Assembly: GCA_905250115.1 (NCBI GenBank)
Contig: CAJNOI010000101.1
Coordinates: 172,272 to 236,271 of the forward strand
From: Adineta steineri
Taxonomy: Eukaryota; Rotifera; Eurotatoria; Adinetida; Adinetidae
Length of the DNA stretch: 64,000 bases
Direction: 5' to 3'
Below the pieces are notes generated by a model. The model was not told the origin of the DNA. It did not search any database and saw nothing but the letters and a program-made list of their open reading frames with translations. A program made the position numbers and the translations under genes. This document shows positions 20,065-32,535 of this stretch, one piece after another (position 1 is the first letter of the stretch; every line of letters starts with the position of its first letter).

Positions 20065-23000
20065 ATGTCACTATATCATCTGAAATTATTAATTAAAAAA
20101 TCAGCTCGTTATGCTTGGCGTCGGCGAATATGTCGATGTTGTCCTAGGATCATATTTGAATTATTTATTCCTACCATATTTATTCTTCTCTTATGTCTTC
20201 TTCGTTGGATACATACACCTTCATCTAAAACTATTAATCAAGCAGCATCATTATCGAACAGTATCGATTCAAATCGTATACGTTTAACACCTTCCTTCAT
20301 TATTTCACAGCAAGACTCGATCAGAATTCTGAATTATACATCAGTTTATCGATGTCCGCCATCATTGATAACGATTGATATCATATCTGATCATCTATAT
20401 AATCGTTTTAGACGTTTATGTCCACGAAGTACTTTTGTCTTATCATCGGAACAATTTCATGGACATATTTTAGTTAATACTTCTCTAAAAACACATACTA
20501 TCAGTTATCGTTGTCCATATAACAAACAACAATGGTGTCAAAAAACAAACCTACTAAACAAAAATCAAATTCAGCATCCGTCTACATATTTATGTTCAAA
20601 ACAAGATGTTAAAGAATATAATTTATTATTAAAAGCTTATCTTGCAATTGAATCTCTTTTAAATCGACCGATACAAAAATATCAATTATCAATCTATACA
20701 TGGCCTTGTTCATCCTATATTTCGGATGCGCTGTTTGAATATCCTAATTTTATACTTCCAATTATTTTAATACTTATCGATGGATATATTTTATTTAGTT
20801 TTAATTTTCTTTTTCATGAAATAATCGATGAAAAACATCAAGGAATAACTGAACTTCTCCGATTAATTTCTATTCATCCCATACTCAATAGTCTTGCTTG
20901 GTTTTTACGTGTTTTTATTATACAATTAATAATAAGTATATTTCTAATTTTAATATTAAAAATTTCTTTCGATGGAGGAATTTATTTTGCTTATGTCTCA
21001 ATCTGGTTTATTATTTTAACAATTTTTTTATGGACTATTCAAGTTCTTTCACGTTCAATTCTTGTTGCTCACTTTTTTAATAGTATACTTCAAGCATCAC
21101 TTTGGTCATGGTTTATCTATGTTATTTCATTTTTGTTAGCAATTTCATCATCGATACAATTACCAATGATTCTTCGTTTAATTGCGTCAGCTTGGCTACC
21201 ATTCTATTCAATAAAACGAATAATTATTCTCTTTATACAAATAAATACCAGTGTAGGTCGTCAAACGAATTTAACAACTGAAATTATTTTAATTTGGTTA
21301 AGTATGATAATTGGTAGTCTTTTAATATGGTTATTAGCATATTATTTCGAACAAATTCGACCAGGTAAATATGGTATACCACGTTCCTGGTTATGGCCAT
21401 TAGATTATATTCGTAATAAACCCAATAGACGCGATAGTAGTGCTCGTGAAAATATGATTGAAATACCGGCTAACCAACAAACAACAGTTCGAATAAATAA
21501 TTTAACAAAGAGTTTTGGTCGAAAAAGTACTGAACAACAAATTGCTGTTGATCATATTTCATTTAATCTTGAAAATTCTAAAATACATGGTCTTATTGGT
21601 CATAATGGTGCTGGAAAAACGACAACAATGGAAATGTTATGTGGTTTATTACCATGTGATTGTGGAACAATTGAAATACATAATAAAAATTTCTATGATA
21701 ATTTACAAGAACTTCGATCTTGTATCGGTTATTGTCCTCAACAAGATATGCTTTTTTCATATTTAACTGTACAAGAACAATTAGAATTTTATGCTTGTGT
21801 ACGATCCAAAGGACAACATATTGATAATAATCAAATTCAAGAATTATTAACTATGATGGATATGTATCAATATAATCAACAGTTATGTCATACATTATCG
21901 GGAGGTATGCAACGAAAATTATCAATTCTATGTGCGTTTGTTGGTCAAGCTAATGTAATAGTTTTAGGTGAGATGAAAAGCTTTTGTTATGATTGTATAT
22001 GAAATAAAAATTGAATCTTATAGATGAACCATCATCGTCACTTGATCCTGTTGCTCGTCGAATACTTTGGTCATGGCTTCGACAATATAAAACAAATCGA
22101 ACATTATTAATCTCATCTCATTTATTAGATGAAGTCGAAGAACTTTGTGATTCAGTTATTATTCTTGATTCAGGTAGAATTCAAGCACAAGGTACAATTC
22201 TTGAACTTAAACAACAATTTGGACCAGCAGGCGATCGAATTTATTTGGATGTTATACCAAACTATATACCAAATGAATGGATTATTGATCAAGATAATCA
22301 TTATATACAGATACCAAATCGTAAACAATTAATTCAATTACTTGTACAATTAGAAAAAGATAATATTCAATATTCATTAGTTAATATTACACTTGACGAT
22401 ATTTTTCTCAAATTAACATCAACATCGGAATCATTAAAACATGGTAAATATCTTCTTATTTCTAATAATCTTAAATATATACATGTTTATCTAGATGAGA
22501 ATAGTATTAAATCACAAATTAATGAATTATTTACTTTACGAACAACTACACAATTGACTTATTTATGGTTTCAACAAATCTTAGGTGTCTTAATTCGAAG
22601 AAGTCAAATATTTTTAAAACAAGCTCGTTTATTACCAATTGTTATATTTCTTTATATAATTTATACACTTACACCACTTTATATGCCATCATTGACTTCA
22701 TCATCTGAATCAATTCGTTATATAATTTCTTCTTCTTCTTCGTTTGAATACAAAACCAAATTAAATTTAAAAAATTTCGATATTAAATCAATTCCATTTT
22801 CTCATTCATCACAAGAATTTCAAAAACATTTATTAGGTAAATTATATTCTTCTTTTCCTCGGAAAAATGACTTGATATTCATCTCTAAATATTTAGAACT
22901 ACCAACATGGTCATCGAATTCTAATCATCAAAAAAAATTAATTGGCCTTCGAATAATATCTCAAGATCAAATGGAATGCTATGTGCCATCACCTGCTCTA

Positions 23001-24828
23001 TCAAATACAATTACTTCATGTTTACCGATATTTTCATTATTTTCTAATCGATCGATTTCACCATTACAATTACTCGGAGAAGAAGAATCTATTATAATAT
23101 CTACATCTCAACACGACTCATCTTTCTTTTGTTTCTATACACTACCACCTACACTTCATCTATCATTTATTTTATTATCCCTTATTTTAATTGTTTGTGC
23201 AGCATTAGCCATTCAAGATTATGCATCAGGTCTTCATTCCTATTCACTTATTCATGGTCTTCGATCACCCATTCATTGGTGTATTATATTTCTCAGTGAT
23301 CTTATTTTATGTCTTCTATGGTTAATTATTCTTATTTTAATAGCACGTTTTGTTCATTCATCAACTTTTAATGATCAATTTTTTGCTTTAACACCACTTC
23401 TTTTCATCGTTAATCTTCCATTTATATATCTAATTGCAAAAATTTTCAAAACACCAGTATTAGGTGCAACTATAATTATATTTATTCTTCAATTAGCACA
23501 TATTTTAAATACATTAAAGATATTTATGGAAATTTTTCGAAATTATCGAGCATTTTCATCATTAATGTATATCATACGATGGTTACTTTTACTTATATTT
23601 CCAAATGTGAATGTCTATATATTAATTGTAGCTATATTAAGACGATCTTTATGTGAATTTGATGATTCAATATTTGAACAGCAAGGACTAGAATTTGCAC
23701 ATGAACAATATTCAAATAAAATTCTCATTCATACATTGATTTTTATTAGTCAATTTATCTTATATTTCATTTTACTTATTATAATTGATATTTGGAACAT
23801 ACGATTTCCTTGGAATAGAATTAAAAGTAAAATAGATCAACAACAAGAAGAAGATGATGATGTCAAAGAAGAAAGAGTCAGGATAAAATCAATGAATGAC
23901 GATGATAAACAATGTGAAGCACTGGTTGTTGATAATCTTTCTAAATATTTTCATGGATCGAAAATTCCAGCTGTTGATCGATTGACATTTTCTATACCAC
24001 ATCGACAATGTTTTGGTCTTTTAGGATTCAATGGAAGTGGTAAGTTTGTAGACATAATAGTATTTTTTTTCTGTATATCATATTGTAGGTAAAACAACAA
24101 CATTTCGCATGTTAGTTGGTGAATTACAATCAAGTGATGGTTATATCTATCGAAAACATCAAGATTCTATTGGCTATTGTCCTCAGAAAGATATTTCATT
24201 TTCAGCATTAACTGTTATACAATCTATTGATTATATATGTCGTCTTCATGGTCTTCAACCTTCATTATTAAATGATTTAATCTTAACACAATTTCAACTT
24301 GAAAAACATCAACATTATTTAGTATCAAATTTAAGTGGTGGTACTCAACGTCGTCTTCATTTAGCTTTATGTTTAATTGGATCACCAACACTTCTATTAC
24401 TTGATGAACCAACAGCAAAAGTTGATCCTGTATTACGTAGTCATATTCGTTTGATATTGCAAAATCGATCAGATGATACATCGATTATATTTGCTTCACA
24501 TTCAATGCTTGAATGTGAACAATTATGTGATCGTTTAACAATACTTGTTCGTGGTAAAGAACGATGTTTAGGTACAGTTGAACATCTTAAAAATAAATAT
24601 GGCATTGATTATCGTATACGATTAACATTACTTCAATCTTCATCATTACAAATACCATTACTTCTCTCTATTGATAATAGTAATGAATATATCTATCCAA
24701 AAGGTAGTTTAGCACAATTATTTACAATATTAGAAGAACTTGTTGAACAACAAAAAATTGCATCAAATTATACAGTACAATTAACATCATTAGAACATAT
24801 TTTTTTAACATTTCAACATTCGAAATAG
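20065..24828 (+). CDS. Full-length ABCA-type lipid transporter
   Basis: Exons 20065-21967, 22024-24039 and 24089-24828 give 1552 aa. Start set at ATG 20065 (MSLYHLKLL), as the frame upstream has no ATG. ABCA proteins move lipids across membranes; this one has the full (TMD-NBD) x2 layout. TMD1: a first helix near residue 40, an extracellular loop with cysteines (CPP, CPRS, CPY, WCQK), then five to six helices (residues about 230-450). NBD1: Walker A GHNGAGKTTT, Q-loop YCPQQDML, signature LSGGMQRKLS, and Walker B VIVLDEPSSSLDP, where intron 1 splits the Asp codon. TMD2 follows with its own large loop. NBD2: Walker A GFNGSGKTTT (interrupted by intron 2), signature LSGGTQRRLHLAL, Walker B LLLLDEPTAKVDP. 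All ATP-site motifs are intact. Subfamily member not resolved. The gene has only two introns, few for its size. Confidence 0.95.
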
Positions 24829-25131
24829 ACCTAAAAGTCTAGTCAAATTTTTATCAATGAAAACTATGCAAGATATTAAATAAGTAGATTTATATTTGAA
24901 CTTTTTATTGTATTTTAAATGCCAGATGTATATATTCCGGATAATTTTTACTGATAGACAGTGAATTTGTAATTTGTTTTTTAAATAAATAAAATATTTA
25001 GTAAAAAAAAAAGTACGAACTAATGTAAACTTAACCTATCATATAAAACATAGATAAATATAAAGGTAAACTGTTATCTTTGTCTATATAAACTTTCAGA
25101 TAAATATCGAAAGTTGCGACAATCTACAATT
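24829..25131. other. Intergenic spacer
   Basis: 303 bp, AT-rich, between ABCA and the dehydrogenase on the same strand. An AACTTTCAG acceptor-like site ends near 25100, about 32 nt before the next ATG. Confidence 0.5.
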
Positions 25132-26106
25132 ATGTATTTTATAATTGGATTCGTAGTTTTTGTTTATATATCGTATCGATTGTATCAACATTTTTTTCCA
25201 TCACCAAATATAAATCCAACTGGTAAATATGTATTAATAAGTGGATGTGATACTGGTTTTGGTTATGGATTAGCTATTGAATTAGATAAACAAGGTTTTA
25301 ATGTATTCGCTGGTATTTATAATTCTAATAATAAAGATAAATTAACAAGCATTCTTTCATCACGTGCAACCGTCTTTAAATTAGATATAACACAAACAGA
25401 AGATATTGATCTTGCCTATGAAATGATAAGTAGTAAAACAAAAGTACTTCATGCACTTGTTAATAATGCTGGAGTTGGTAGTTATGGATATATCGATTGG
25501 ATTTCGGTGGATTCTATACGTCAAGTAATGGATGTGAATTTTTTTGGACATGTTACAATGACAAAAAAATTTTTACCATTACTTATAATGAGAAAAGATT
25601 CACGTGTTGTTAATATTTGTTCAGTAGCTGGTTATATAAGTGTACCGGGAATGGTTTCTTATAATTGTTCAAAATATGCTTTAGAATCATTTTCGGATTG
25701 TCTTCGTCGTGAAATGTCTATATGGGATTTACGTGTTAGTATCATTGAACCTGGTTTTATGAAAACCGCTATTGTCGAAGGACATGATAAAACATTACAT
25801 GTATTATGGAATGAATTGAAGAATGATGTCAAAGATCGTTGGGGTGAAGAACATCTTGTTAAACAAGTAGAAGAACTTTCGAATAATCTATTGATAAAAT
25901 ATGCTGAAAATCCTAATAAAGTTATTAATGCACTTAAACATGCTGTTATGAATACGAAACCACATATTCGTTATCGACCTGGATGGCAATCGAATGTAAT
26001 GTTTGCGCTATCGCAATGTCCGGCTTGGTTAGTTGACTTTGCTATCAATAAATTCAATACAGGAGGTATTACTCCTATAGGTGCACGTAATCAATTGAAA
26101 GACTGA
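25132..26106 (+). CDS. Membrane-anchored short-chain dehydrogenase (SDR9C/HSD17B6-RDH type)
   Basis: 324 aa from ATG 25132 (MYFIIGFVVFVYISY), single exon. NAD(P)-dependent oxidoreductase of the retinol/hydroxysteroid dehydrogenase group. An N-terminal hydrophobic anchor (residues 1-20) is followed by the nucleotide-binding ISGCDTGFGYGLA (the TGxxxGxG motif), LVNNAGVG (NNAG), the catalytic Ser in NICSVAGY, and the YxxxK motif as YNCSKYA, then the IEPGFMKT segment. The C-terminal part (about 205-324) matches the extended helical end of the retinol dehydrogenase group. All active-site residues are present. A decayed copy lies at about 44.0-45.0 kb. The exact substrate (retinoid or steroid) cannot be read from sequence. 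Confidence 0.92.
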   Translation: MYFIIGFVVFVYISYRLYQHFFPSPNINPTGKYVLISGCDTGFGYGLAIELDKQGFNVFAGIYNSNNKDKLTSILSSRATVFKLDITQTEDIDLAYEMISSKTKVLHALVNNAGVGSYGYIDWISVDSIRQVMDVNFFGHVTMTKKFLPLLIMRKDSRVVNICSVAGYISVPGMVSYNCSKYALESFSDCLRREMSIWDLRVSIIEPGFMKTAIVEGHDKTLHVLWNELKNDVKDRWGEEHLVKQVEELSNNLLIKYAENPNKVINALKHAVMNTKPHIRYRPGWQSNVMFALSQCPAWLVDFAINKFNTGGITPIGARNQLKD

Positions 26107-26337
26107 ATTCATTTATCTTTTGAATAAATAAAAAAAAACAAAGCCTTTTCATAATCCGGTATTTCATAGAGCGACATCCCCTATAAATCATATATGATTT
26201 GTCAATCATTTGTATCCAATCAAGCGAATATAATCTTTTTTCCGTTGTTCATTTTGTCTTCTTTTGACAGCACAGAAGAAAAAAAAATCGTTGTCAATAT
26301 AAAAAAAGAAAGAGTAATCATTTAAAAGGAAAAAACA

Positions 26338-27288
26338 ATGACTGATTTCTTTGAATTTAATCTAATGTCGGATCAAATAAAATCCAAATCTCGACGAACC
26401 TATTCACAAAGAAATGTATCTTCACTTCAACTTGAATTAACAAAAAATCGAAAAATGATAAATATGAATACAACAAAGACAACTTTAATTAATCGAACAC
26501 TTAGTTTTAAACCATTATCAGAGACAAGGTTTATATATGGTTTTTTATTTTATTTAAAATAATACTTTTTTGTTTTAATCTAGTTCATCATTAGCTAATG
26601 TAGAAAATACACCGATGAAAAAACTCTCATGTAAATTAGATACATCTACTATAATTTCAACATCTCAAGAAATAATTGAAGAAACACCAGTCAAAGATAA
26701 AGATACTGAAAATGAGACTATACCATCAGATAGAATGGCACGTGATATTCAAAAACTTACTCTTCGTCTTCGCTCGTCAGTTCCATGTAAGATTTTGTAT
26801 TTCGAAATTTTGTTTTTTATGCTCCTTTTATAGTATTCGATATTCCTATTATGGATAATCAACCAACAAAACCAACGACTCTTCATCTTTCACAAGTGGT
26901 TAATCGTGTATCTCGTTGTAATCATGTTTTAAGACATTTTGTAAGAGAAGCACAAAAATATTCACCTAAATCCAATGAAATTCAATTGACATCAAAACCT
27001 ATTCTATCATTACCACCACATGAAAGTATGTTTTTTTTGTCTTGAATGAATACATGAAATGATATGTTTTTCTTTTTTTTTAAAGAAGGTCGACGTCGTC
27101 TTTTTGTTGATTCTCCTCAACAGAATAAAACAAATCCTATCGATGAAAATCAACTACCAAAAACACCACGAAAAGCTAAAGGTGTTATAAAACAATTATT
27201 TGCATCACCATCACCATCTTTTAAACGAACGGCATCGTCAACAAATACGAATATAAAAATAATCGATAAACGTCAAAAACTTTTCTAA
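26338..27288 (+). CDS. Disordered protein with CDK sites and a cyclin-docking-like motif
   Basis: Four exons (26338-26528, 26584-26786, 26834-27025, 27086-27288; introns 47-60 bp) give 262 aa. No family recognised. Mostly disordered and basic. It carries three full CDK consensus sites (TPMKK, TPVKD, TPRKAK) and further S/T-P sites (YSPK, DSPQ, SPSPSF). At the start of exon 4 KGRRRLFVDSP contains RxLF, the form of a cyclin-binding Cy motif, as in CDK inhibitors and substrates. One helical stretch (LSQVVNRVSRCNHVLRHFV, residues about 147-165) could be a binding helix. This fits a cell-cycle or chromosome-associated CDK substrate, but that is inference from short motifs. It is the first of three closely spaced plus-strand genes, with 98 bp to the next ATG. 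Confidence 0.7.
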
Positions 27289-27377
27289 TTGTATTGTTTT
27301 TTTTCTTTCTTATTTGTTTTATCTTATGTTGTCAGATATATATATATGTATATAAATATTGAATTGTCTTATTTTAT

Positions 27378-27379
27378 AG
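27378..27379 (+). promoter_or_regulatory. Possible trans-splice acceptor before GT31 gene
   Basis: TTATTTTATAG ends at 27379, 90 nt after the stop of the preceding gene and 7 nt before the GT31 start. An out-of-frame ATG begins at 27380, immediately after this AG. Confidence 0.45.
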
Positions 27380-27386
27380 ATGAGTA

Positions 27387-28391
27387 ATGGATATACGATA
27401 TCGAGCAATATATGGCTCGTTATTATTTATTTTTTTAATTGCATGGATTTTATTAATACCTGAACAAATTAGTCAATCTTATCCTCGTGTATATGTAGCT
27501 ATTCCACCAGCAAAAAAATTTGATTATATATTAGAACCTGGTGATGATATATGTGCAACTGATGAACCATTACTTTTAATTGTTTATGTTCATTCAGCAA
27601 TAGAAAATCGTCATCGTCGAGAGTCGATTCGTTTAACATGGGCATCATATTCAACATTTGGAAAACATATAAGAGTTTTATTTATGCTTGGTTCAAGTCA
27701 AAATACTGAATTAATGAAACAAGTACAATTTGAATTTGATACTTATCGTGATATTGTTCAACAAACATTTATTGATACATATCGTAATTTAACATACAAA
27801 GGTATAATGGCATTGAATTGGATATCACGTCATTGTCATCGAGTATCATATATATTAAAAACCGATGATGATATGTTGATAAATATGTTTTCCATTCTTA
27901 ATCATCTACATACATTGACAAATGTTTATCCAACTGAAGCATGGAATTCAACAATAGCTTGTCTTCTATGGACACGAATGCGTGTTTCACGAGATCCATC
28001 ATCGAAATGGTTTGTTTCATCTGATGAATATCCCTATGAACATTATGCACCATATTGTTCGGGTTCGGCTTATTTTATAACTCGAGATTTAATTCAACCA
28101 CTTGTTGAAGCAACTCAACATATACCATTCTTTTGGATTGATGATTATTATATAACAGGTCTTTTACCACGTGCAATACAATCATCAGTTCATGTTAATT
28201 ATTTATATATTAATTCTCTTTTTGTTGTCAATGTTGACCTAGTTGAACAACGTTTTCTTTCACCATTTGGTCTTTCTTCCCTTGTTTTTGCCCATATGCC
28301 CTTGTCAGTTAATCGTCTTTTATATGTCTGGCAAAATTTAATGTCAAATAGTCATGCAGCACAAAAATATCGCAATCGAACATTTTACTAG
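27387..28391 (+). CDS. GT31 beta-1,3-glycosyltransferase
   Basis: 334 aa in one exon. Golgi type II membrane enzyme transferring galactose or N-acetylhexosamine in beta-1,3 linkage. The N-terminal anchor (SLLFIFLIAWILLIP, about 10-24) is followed by a short stem. Family motifs appear in order: a start block IVYVHSAIENRHRRESIRLTWAS (residues about 65-87, key RRxSIRxTWA), FMLGSS, DTYRNLTYKGIMALNW, the metal-binding KTDDDM (DxD), and PYCSGSAYFITRDL. The usual EDVyxG becomes WIDDYYITG, keeping two acidic residues at the catalytic position. Length matches B3GALT/B3GNT enzymes; acceptor specificity is not readable. It is the middle gene of a three-gene cluster. Confidence 0.9.
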   Translation: MDIRYRAIYGSLLFIFLIAWILLIPEQISQSYPRVYVAIPPAKKFDYILEPGDDICATDEPLLLIVYVHSAIENRHRRESIRLTWASYSTFGKHIRVLFMLGSSQNTELMKQVQFEFDTYRDIVQQTFIDTYRNLTYKGIMALNWISRHCHRVSYILKTDDDMLINMFSILNHLHTLTNVYPTEAWNSTIACLLWTRMRVSRDPSSKWFVSSDEYPYEHYAPYCSGSAYFITRDLIQPLVEATQHIPFFWIDDYYITGLLPRAIQSSVHVNYLYINSLFVVNVDLVEQRFLSPFGLSSLVFAHMPLSVNRLLYVWQNLMSNSHAAQKYRNRTFY

Positions 28392-28467
28392 TCATTTATA
28401 TATATTTTATTTCCCTATTGTTTTGTCAATTAATATCTTCCATATTTTTATTGTCTTTGTTTTTTTT

Positions 28468-28469
28468 AG
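28468..28469 (+). promoter_or_regulatory. Possible trans-splice acceptor before NDUFA1
   Basis: A run of Ts ending TTTTTTTAG lies 6 nt before the ATG at 28476, in an 84-bp spacer after the GT31 stop. This is the best-placed internal acceptor of the three-gene cluster. Confidence 0.5.
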
Positions 28470-28475
28470 ATAAAA

Positions 28476-28857
28476 ATGGTTTGGTTTGAAATTATTCCAT
28501 CACTTGTTCTTACTGCAGGTCCACTTCTAGTTGTTGCTGCACCTGTTATGTTTATCAGCAATTGGTATTTTCTCAATGGAAAAGTAAAGATAATATTCTT
28601 ATCCATTTGTAATTCATTTAATTTCTATTCGTATATGATTAGAAATATGGGCCGAAAAATATGACGAAAGATGATCGAGATTATTATATGTATTTAAGAG
28701 ATCGACGAATTACTGGAAATGAATATTATCCTCGTGTATGTATTCAATATAAGCAAATGATTTGTATGAAAAATGTGTGTTTTTTTAATTCTAGGGCGTA
28801 GAAGCGGTTGATGAACGTCCAACATTGGTGAAACTTCGAAATCTTTGGAGCATGTAG
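28476..28857 (+). CDS. NDUFA1: NADH dehydrogenase (complex I) subunit NDUFA1/MWFE
   Basis: Exons 28476-28583, 28643-28735 and 28795-28857, all phase 0, give 87 aa. NDUFA1 is a small one-helix accessory subunit of mitochondrial complex I needed for assembly. The start MVWFEIIPSLV matches the MWFEI-P-L signature that names the protein. One membrane helix spans residues about 8-32. The matrix-side segment LRDRRITGNEYYPRG corresponds to the vertebrate DRRISG...YY..KG motif. The vertebrate protein has 70 aa; the extra residues are at the C-terminus (DERPTLVKLRNLWSM). Short size and clean phase across three small exons support the model. Confidence 0.92.
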
Positions 28858-29029
28858 AAATACTAATAGATTACTTTTTTGATCTCTTCCTAAATAAATA
28901 GATTTTAACATATTTTTTCATAAGTTGTAAATCATATAGATATTTATTATTAAAATTTGATGATATTAATAATTAGAAATTCTACATATATGTTGAAAAA
29001 AAATGTTGATTTATCAATGAAATATAAAT

Positions 29030-31920
29030 TTAAGGACAAAGAGCTTCTGATCGACGAATAATTAAGCGAGTATCAATTGGAAATGTGAGATGATCACCAA
29101 GTTTGAGTGAGCCTTGCTCTTTATCATGTTCATATGCAAGTGAAACAGCACGTCTATTCTCCTTTGCACTTACAATAACTTCATACATTTTATCACCAAT
29201 TGTTAAATCAAGTGCATATCCTTGATATTTAATACCATGAAAAATAAGTTTTTTAGCTTGATTTGGTAAATGACCACGGGGTTTGAATTCGATTTGATCT
29301 AATGTTAAACGAATACCACCATAACCAAATATAACAGATTGTAAGAAACCTCCAGCTCCTGTTATAAAATTAACTGCACCAACACCTGATTGAGCTTCAG
29401 TCCATACCTAAAATAGGAAGTAAACCAAACTAGAATAGAAAAACAAATAATGAAAACGAACGTTGAATGGCGGTCGAACATAAGTTTGATAAGAACGTTC
29501 AAAAAGTTGTTGAGCTTTATCGAAATCTCCTAATTCAATAAATCCAATTGAATGCATAGACCAAGTCATAGCTGGACCATCCGCACGAGTTAAAGGTTCA
29601 TATGCTAGTAAATCATTTCGTCTTACTTGATCAGTCATTGGCCACATAAGTGGAAATCCGAGAAGAACAACATCTGCTTGTTTAATAGTCGAATTTTCTG
29701 AAAATAGATAGATTTCTTCTATATAAACCAAAAATCACATAGATTTATTTACTTAAATCAAAATCTTCATATTCAAGATGATTTTGTGTTGTATTATCAA
29801 ATGGAAAATGTAAATTAGAAGCAATATCAAGCCAATTTTGAGGTATTTTCTTATTTGTAATACAACTAACATGATCAGCTAAACGAATAGAAAGTGATGC
29901 TACTGCATTAGTAAATACAGAATTATTTTTATATGGTTGAGCATCTTCATCTGGTGGTAAAACAGCTAAGAAAAATGATAATATAGATTACTGAAATTTT
30001 CAAACGGAAGTCTTACTCAATATTTCGTATTGTTTTTTTTCATTATTATATACTGCTCTTGAACCCCAAAATCGTGCTGTTTCATAGATAAGTTCCCCGC
30101 CAAGTTCATTTAATAGCCAATCTCGATTGCCTGTCGCTGCAATATATTGTCTTGCTGCAAAGGCAATATCACCTGTAATATGCATTTGATAGAGGCGAAC
30201 TTCAGGACAACAATCAGGTGTAACATCAACACCAGTTCTAGCACTTTCCCAAGGGAATCTTAATTTTACAATAAGTATAGAAATAAAAAGATATAGAAGA
30301 TATTATTCAATACCTCCATCCTTCATAACCAAATAGATGAGCATTATCAATTGCAGAATCACGTAAAGCAATTCGATATGATAATATTTCTTTTGCTAAT
30401 CTAATAAAAAGATATTTTTATTAAATAATATAATGATTATTTTATGTCTCATCTAATTTACTTACGTTGGATAGAAAATAAGAACGGGTGGATACATCCA
30501 TGTTTCTGTATCCCAAAATGAATGACCACCATAATCTTCACCTAAACTACCACCTCGTGAAAGACTACCAGGACTTAAACCATAGAATTGTTTATGTTCA
30601 CTTCGAGTAGATAATGGTGGTAAAGAACTAAGAGTATAATAAAAAGCAGAATTGATTTGTCGTTGTAATTCATCATCTCCATCCACGCCAATATGTCCAT
30701 TAGACCAAACATCATTCCATCGTGTTATATGCGATGATAATATTACATCTGGTCGTCGTCTTGTCGTTGCTATTGAAAGGGAGAAATAACGAATATTTTA
30801 TTTAAGATTTTTTTTTCTTCTTACCATAATCAAAACTATTTTTAGCTCTTGATTTTTTTTCATCAATTGAAGTAACAAAAAGATATGTTCGCGTTGTTTC
30901 ATCTCCATTAAGTTCTAATCCTTCTGCAGGTAATGGTGTGTAATAGACAAATACGGATAATGGCTCTTGTTGAAATTGATTATTTTCTACTTGACGTGTT
31001 TTACCAGATAATAGACTTTTATAAGTATACAATAATTATAGATTGTAATTAACTAAATAATACTTACACATGTTGTTTATTACGATTGGTAACTGTAAAA
31101 TCAATATCAATACTTGTTACTTGTTCGTTAACATCAATAGGTATACGAATTTTCTTTCCTAGAATAATATTCTATTGTAGAAAAAAACAACAATCGATAT
31201 TTTTTCAAAATCTAACCTTTAGATTGTAATCGAGTAAGTACCACATGAGCAATTAATAGTTCAGTATATTCTTGTGAAGCAAAAAGACGTCGTTCAATTC
31301 GAATTTCATCATTTTCAAGTGTTTCCATGAAAACTCCTATGAAAAAAACAACCATGTATAATTAAAAAAATGGCACAATATACCTGATGAAACATTTAAA
31401 GTATATGTGGATGATGACGGATCAATATTAAATTGCCAATTGAGTGTACTTGGAATACGTGCACGATGACTAGTACCTTTAATAAGAGAATAAACATAAA
31501 TAAGAAAAAACGTCAATAATATACATACCATTGTCACCATTGTAAAGACCATTCATATAAATAAAATCACTAAATACAACGGTAGCTAAATGACCATTGC
31601 CAATATATGGTAAAATACGGTAATCAAGTGCAGAACCATTCGAAGGTAATCTAGATTTTTATATATAAATAATTGTTTGAAAAGAAAATTTCTTACTTGT
31701 CAGTAGTAAATGTTACTGTAGAATCTGTTTGATCAATTGGTGCTGTTTGAACCAAAATATAAGCTGTTGACGAAAGTAATAAGAAAAATAACATGATAAT
31801 AGAAACAATAATAAGTCGTAGTTTGATGTTGGTGTTTTTATGCTCATAATAAGGATTTACATATGAATTATTTGTAAATAGCAATTGATGAAGGGATTCT
31901 CGATCAGAATCCATTGACAT
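29030..31920 (-). CDS. PGGHG: GH65 glucosidase, PGGHG-like (collagen glucosyl-galactosyl-hydroxylysine)
   Basis: About 12 exons separated by 45-60 bp introns, from ATG 31920 to stop at 29030. The first two splices were checked in phase; the others were read approximately. PGGHG removes glucose from the glucosyl-galactosyl-hydroxylysine unit of collagen. Here a cytosolic N-terminus is followed by a type II anchor (LRLIIVSIIMLFFLLLSS, residues about 34-51), unlike the soluble mammalian enzyme. Recognisable segments are LDYRILPYIGNGHLATVV, the catalytic-barrel GGHSFWDTETWMYPP, RFPWESARTGVDVTPD followed by PEVRLYQMHITGDIAFA (general-acid Glu region), DVVLLGFPL, and a final beta-sandwich (GGIRLTLDQIEFKP, YEVIVSAKENRRAV). 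Catalytic Glu and Asp regions look intact. The gene ends 172 bp from the convergent NDUFA1 gene. A broader acid-trehalase-like role is the alternative. Confidence 0.85.
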
Positions 31921-32535
31921 TTTTGTTATAGTTAGATTAATGGTATTCGTATTTTAAACCTGTTGATCTTGAAAGATTAATCACATATCATTTGTGGTAT
32001 AAGTAAAAGAAAAAAGAAATCTATAAACACACGAGGTATAGTACAAAAAAACACTATTTTCTTTCCTTATTATCGCATGAGAAGAGAATATATTCTTAAC
32101 TAATATTACATACAACATTTGTCTCGATATTTCCTTGAGACGTGCAGTCCGTACGTCTTCTTATCGATATATTCTCAATGCCTAATATTTATACATTTTC
32201 TCAAGATATCATGATGGAACAGCAGAATACATATATCAAATGCGATTTAGAATTAGGCAGAATTGTCTATATTACATAAGGGTTTAACAAAATATAGTAG
32301 AGCATTATGGGAATTCCTATCCTATTGTATTACATCTAACATAAGAAAACATCATACGATACTTTCATATACTAAATATTTACTGATTACAACAAATATC
32401 ATTTTATTACAAATATAAAAATAAACGACAGTTTTCTAATTAACTTGTATTGCTTACAAAAAAGAAAGCAACCTTGGTCACATGTATTTACTTTTCTTTT
32501 CTATTTATTGCTTTTAGTTAAATAGAAAACGATTT
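31921..32535. other. Intergenic, no gene seen
   Basis: Upstream region of the GH65 gene and unique DNA before the duplicated block that starts near 32536. AT-rich, no gene or RNA recognised. Confidence 0.5.
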
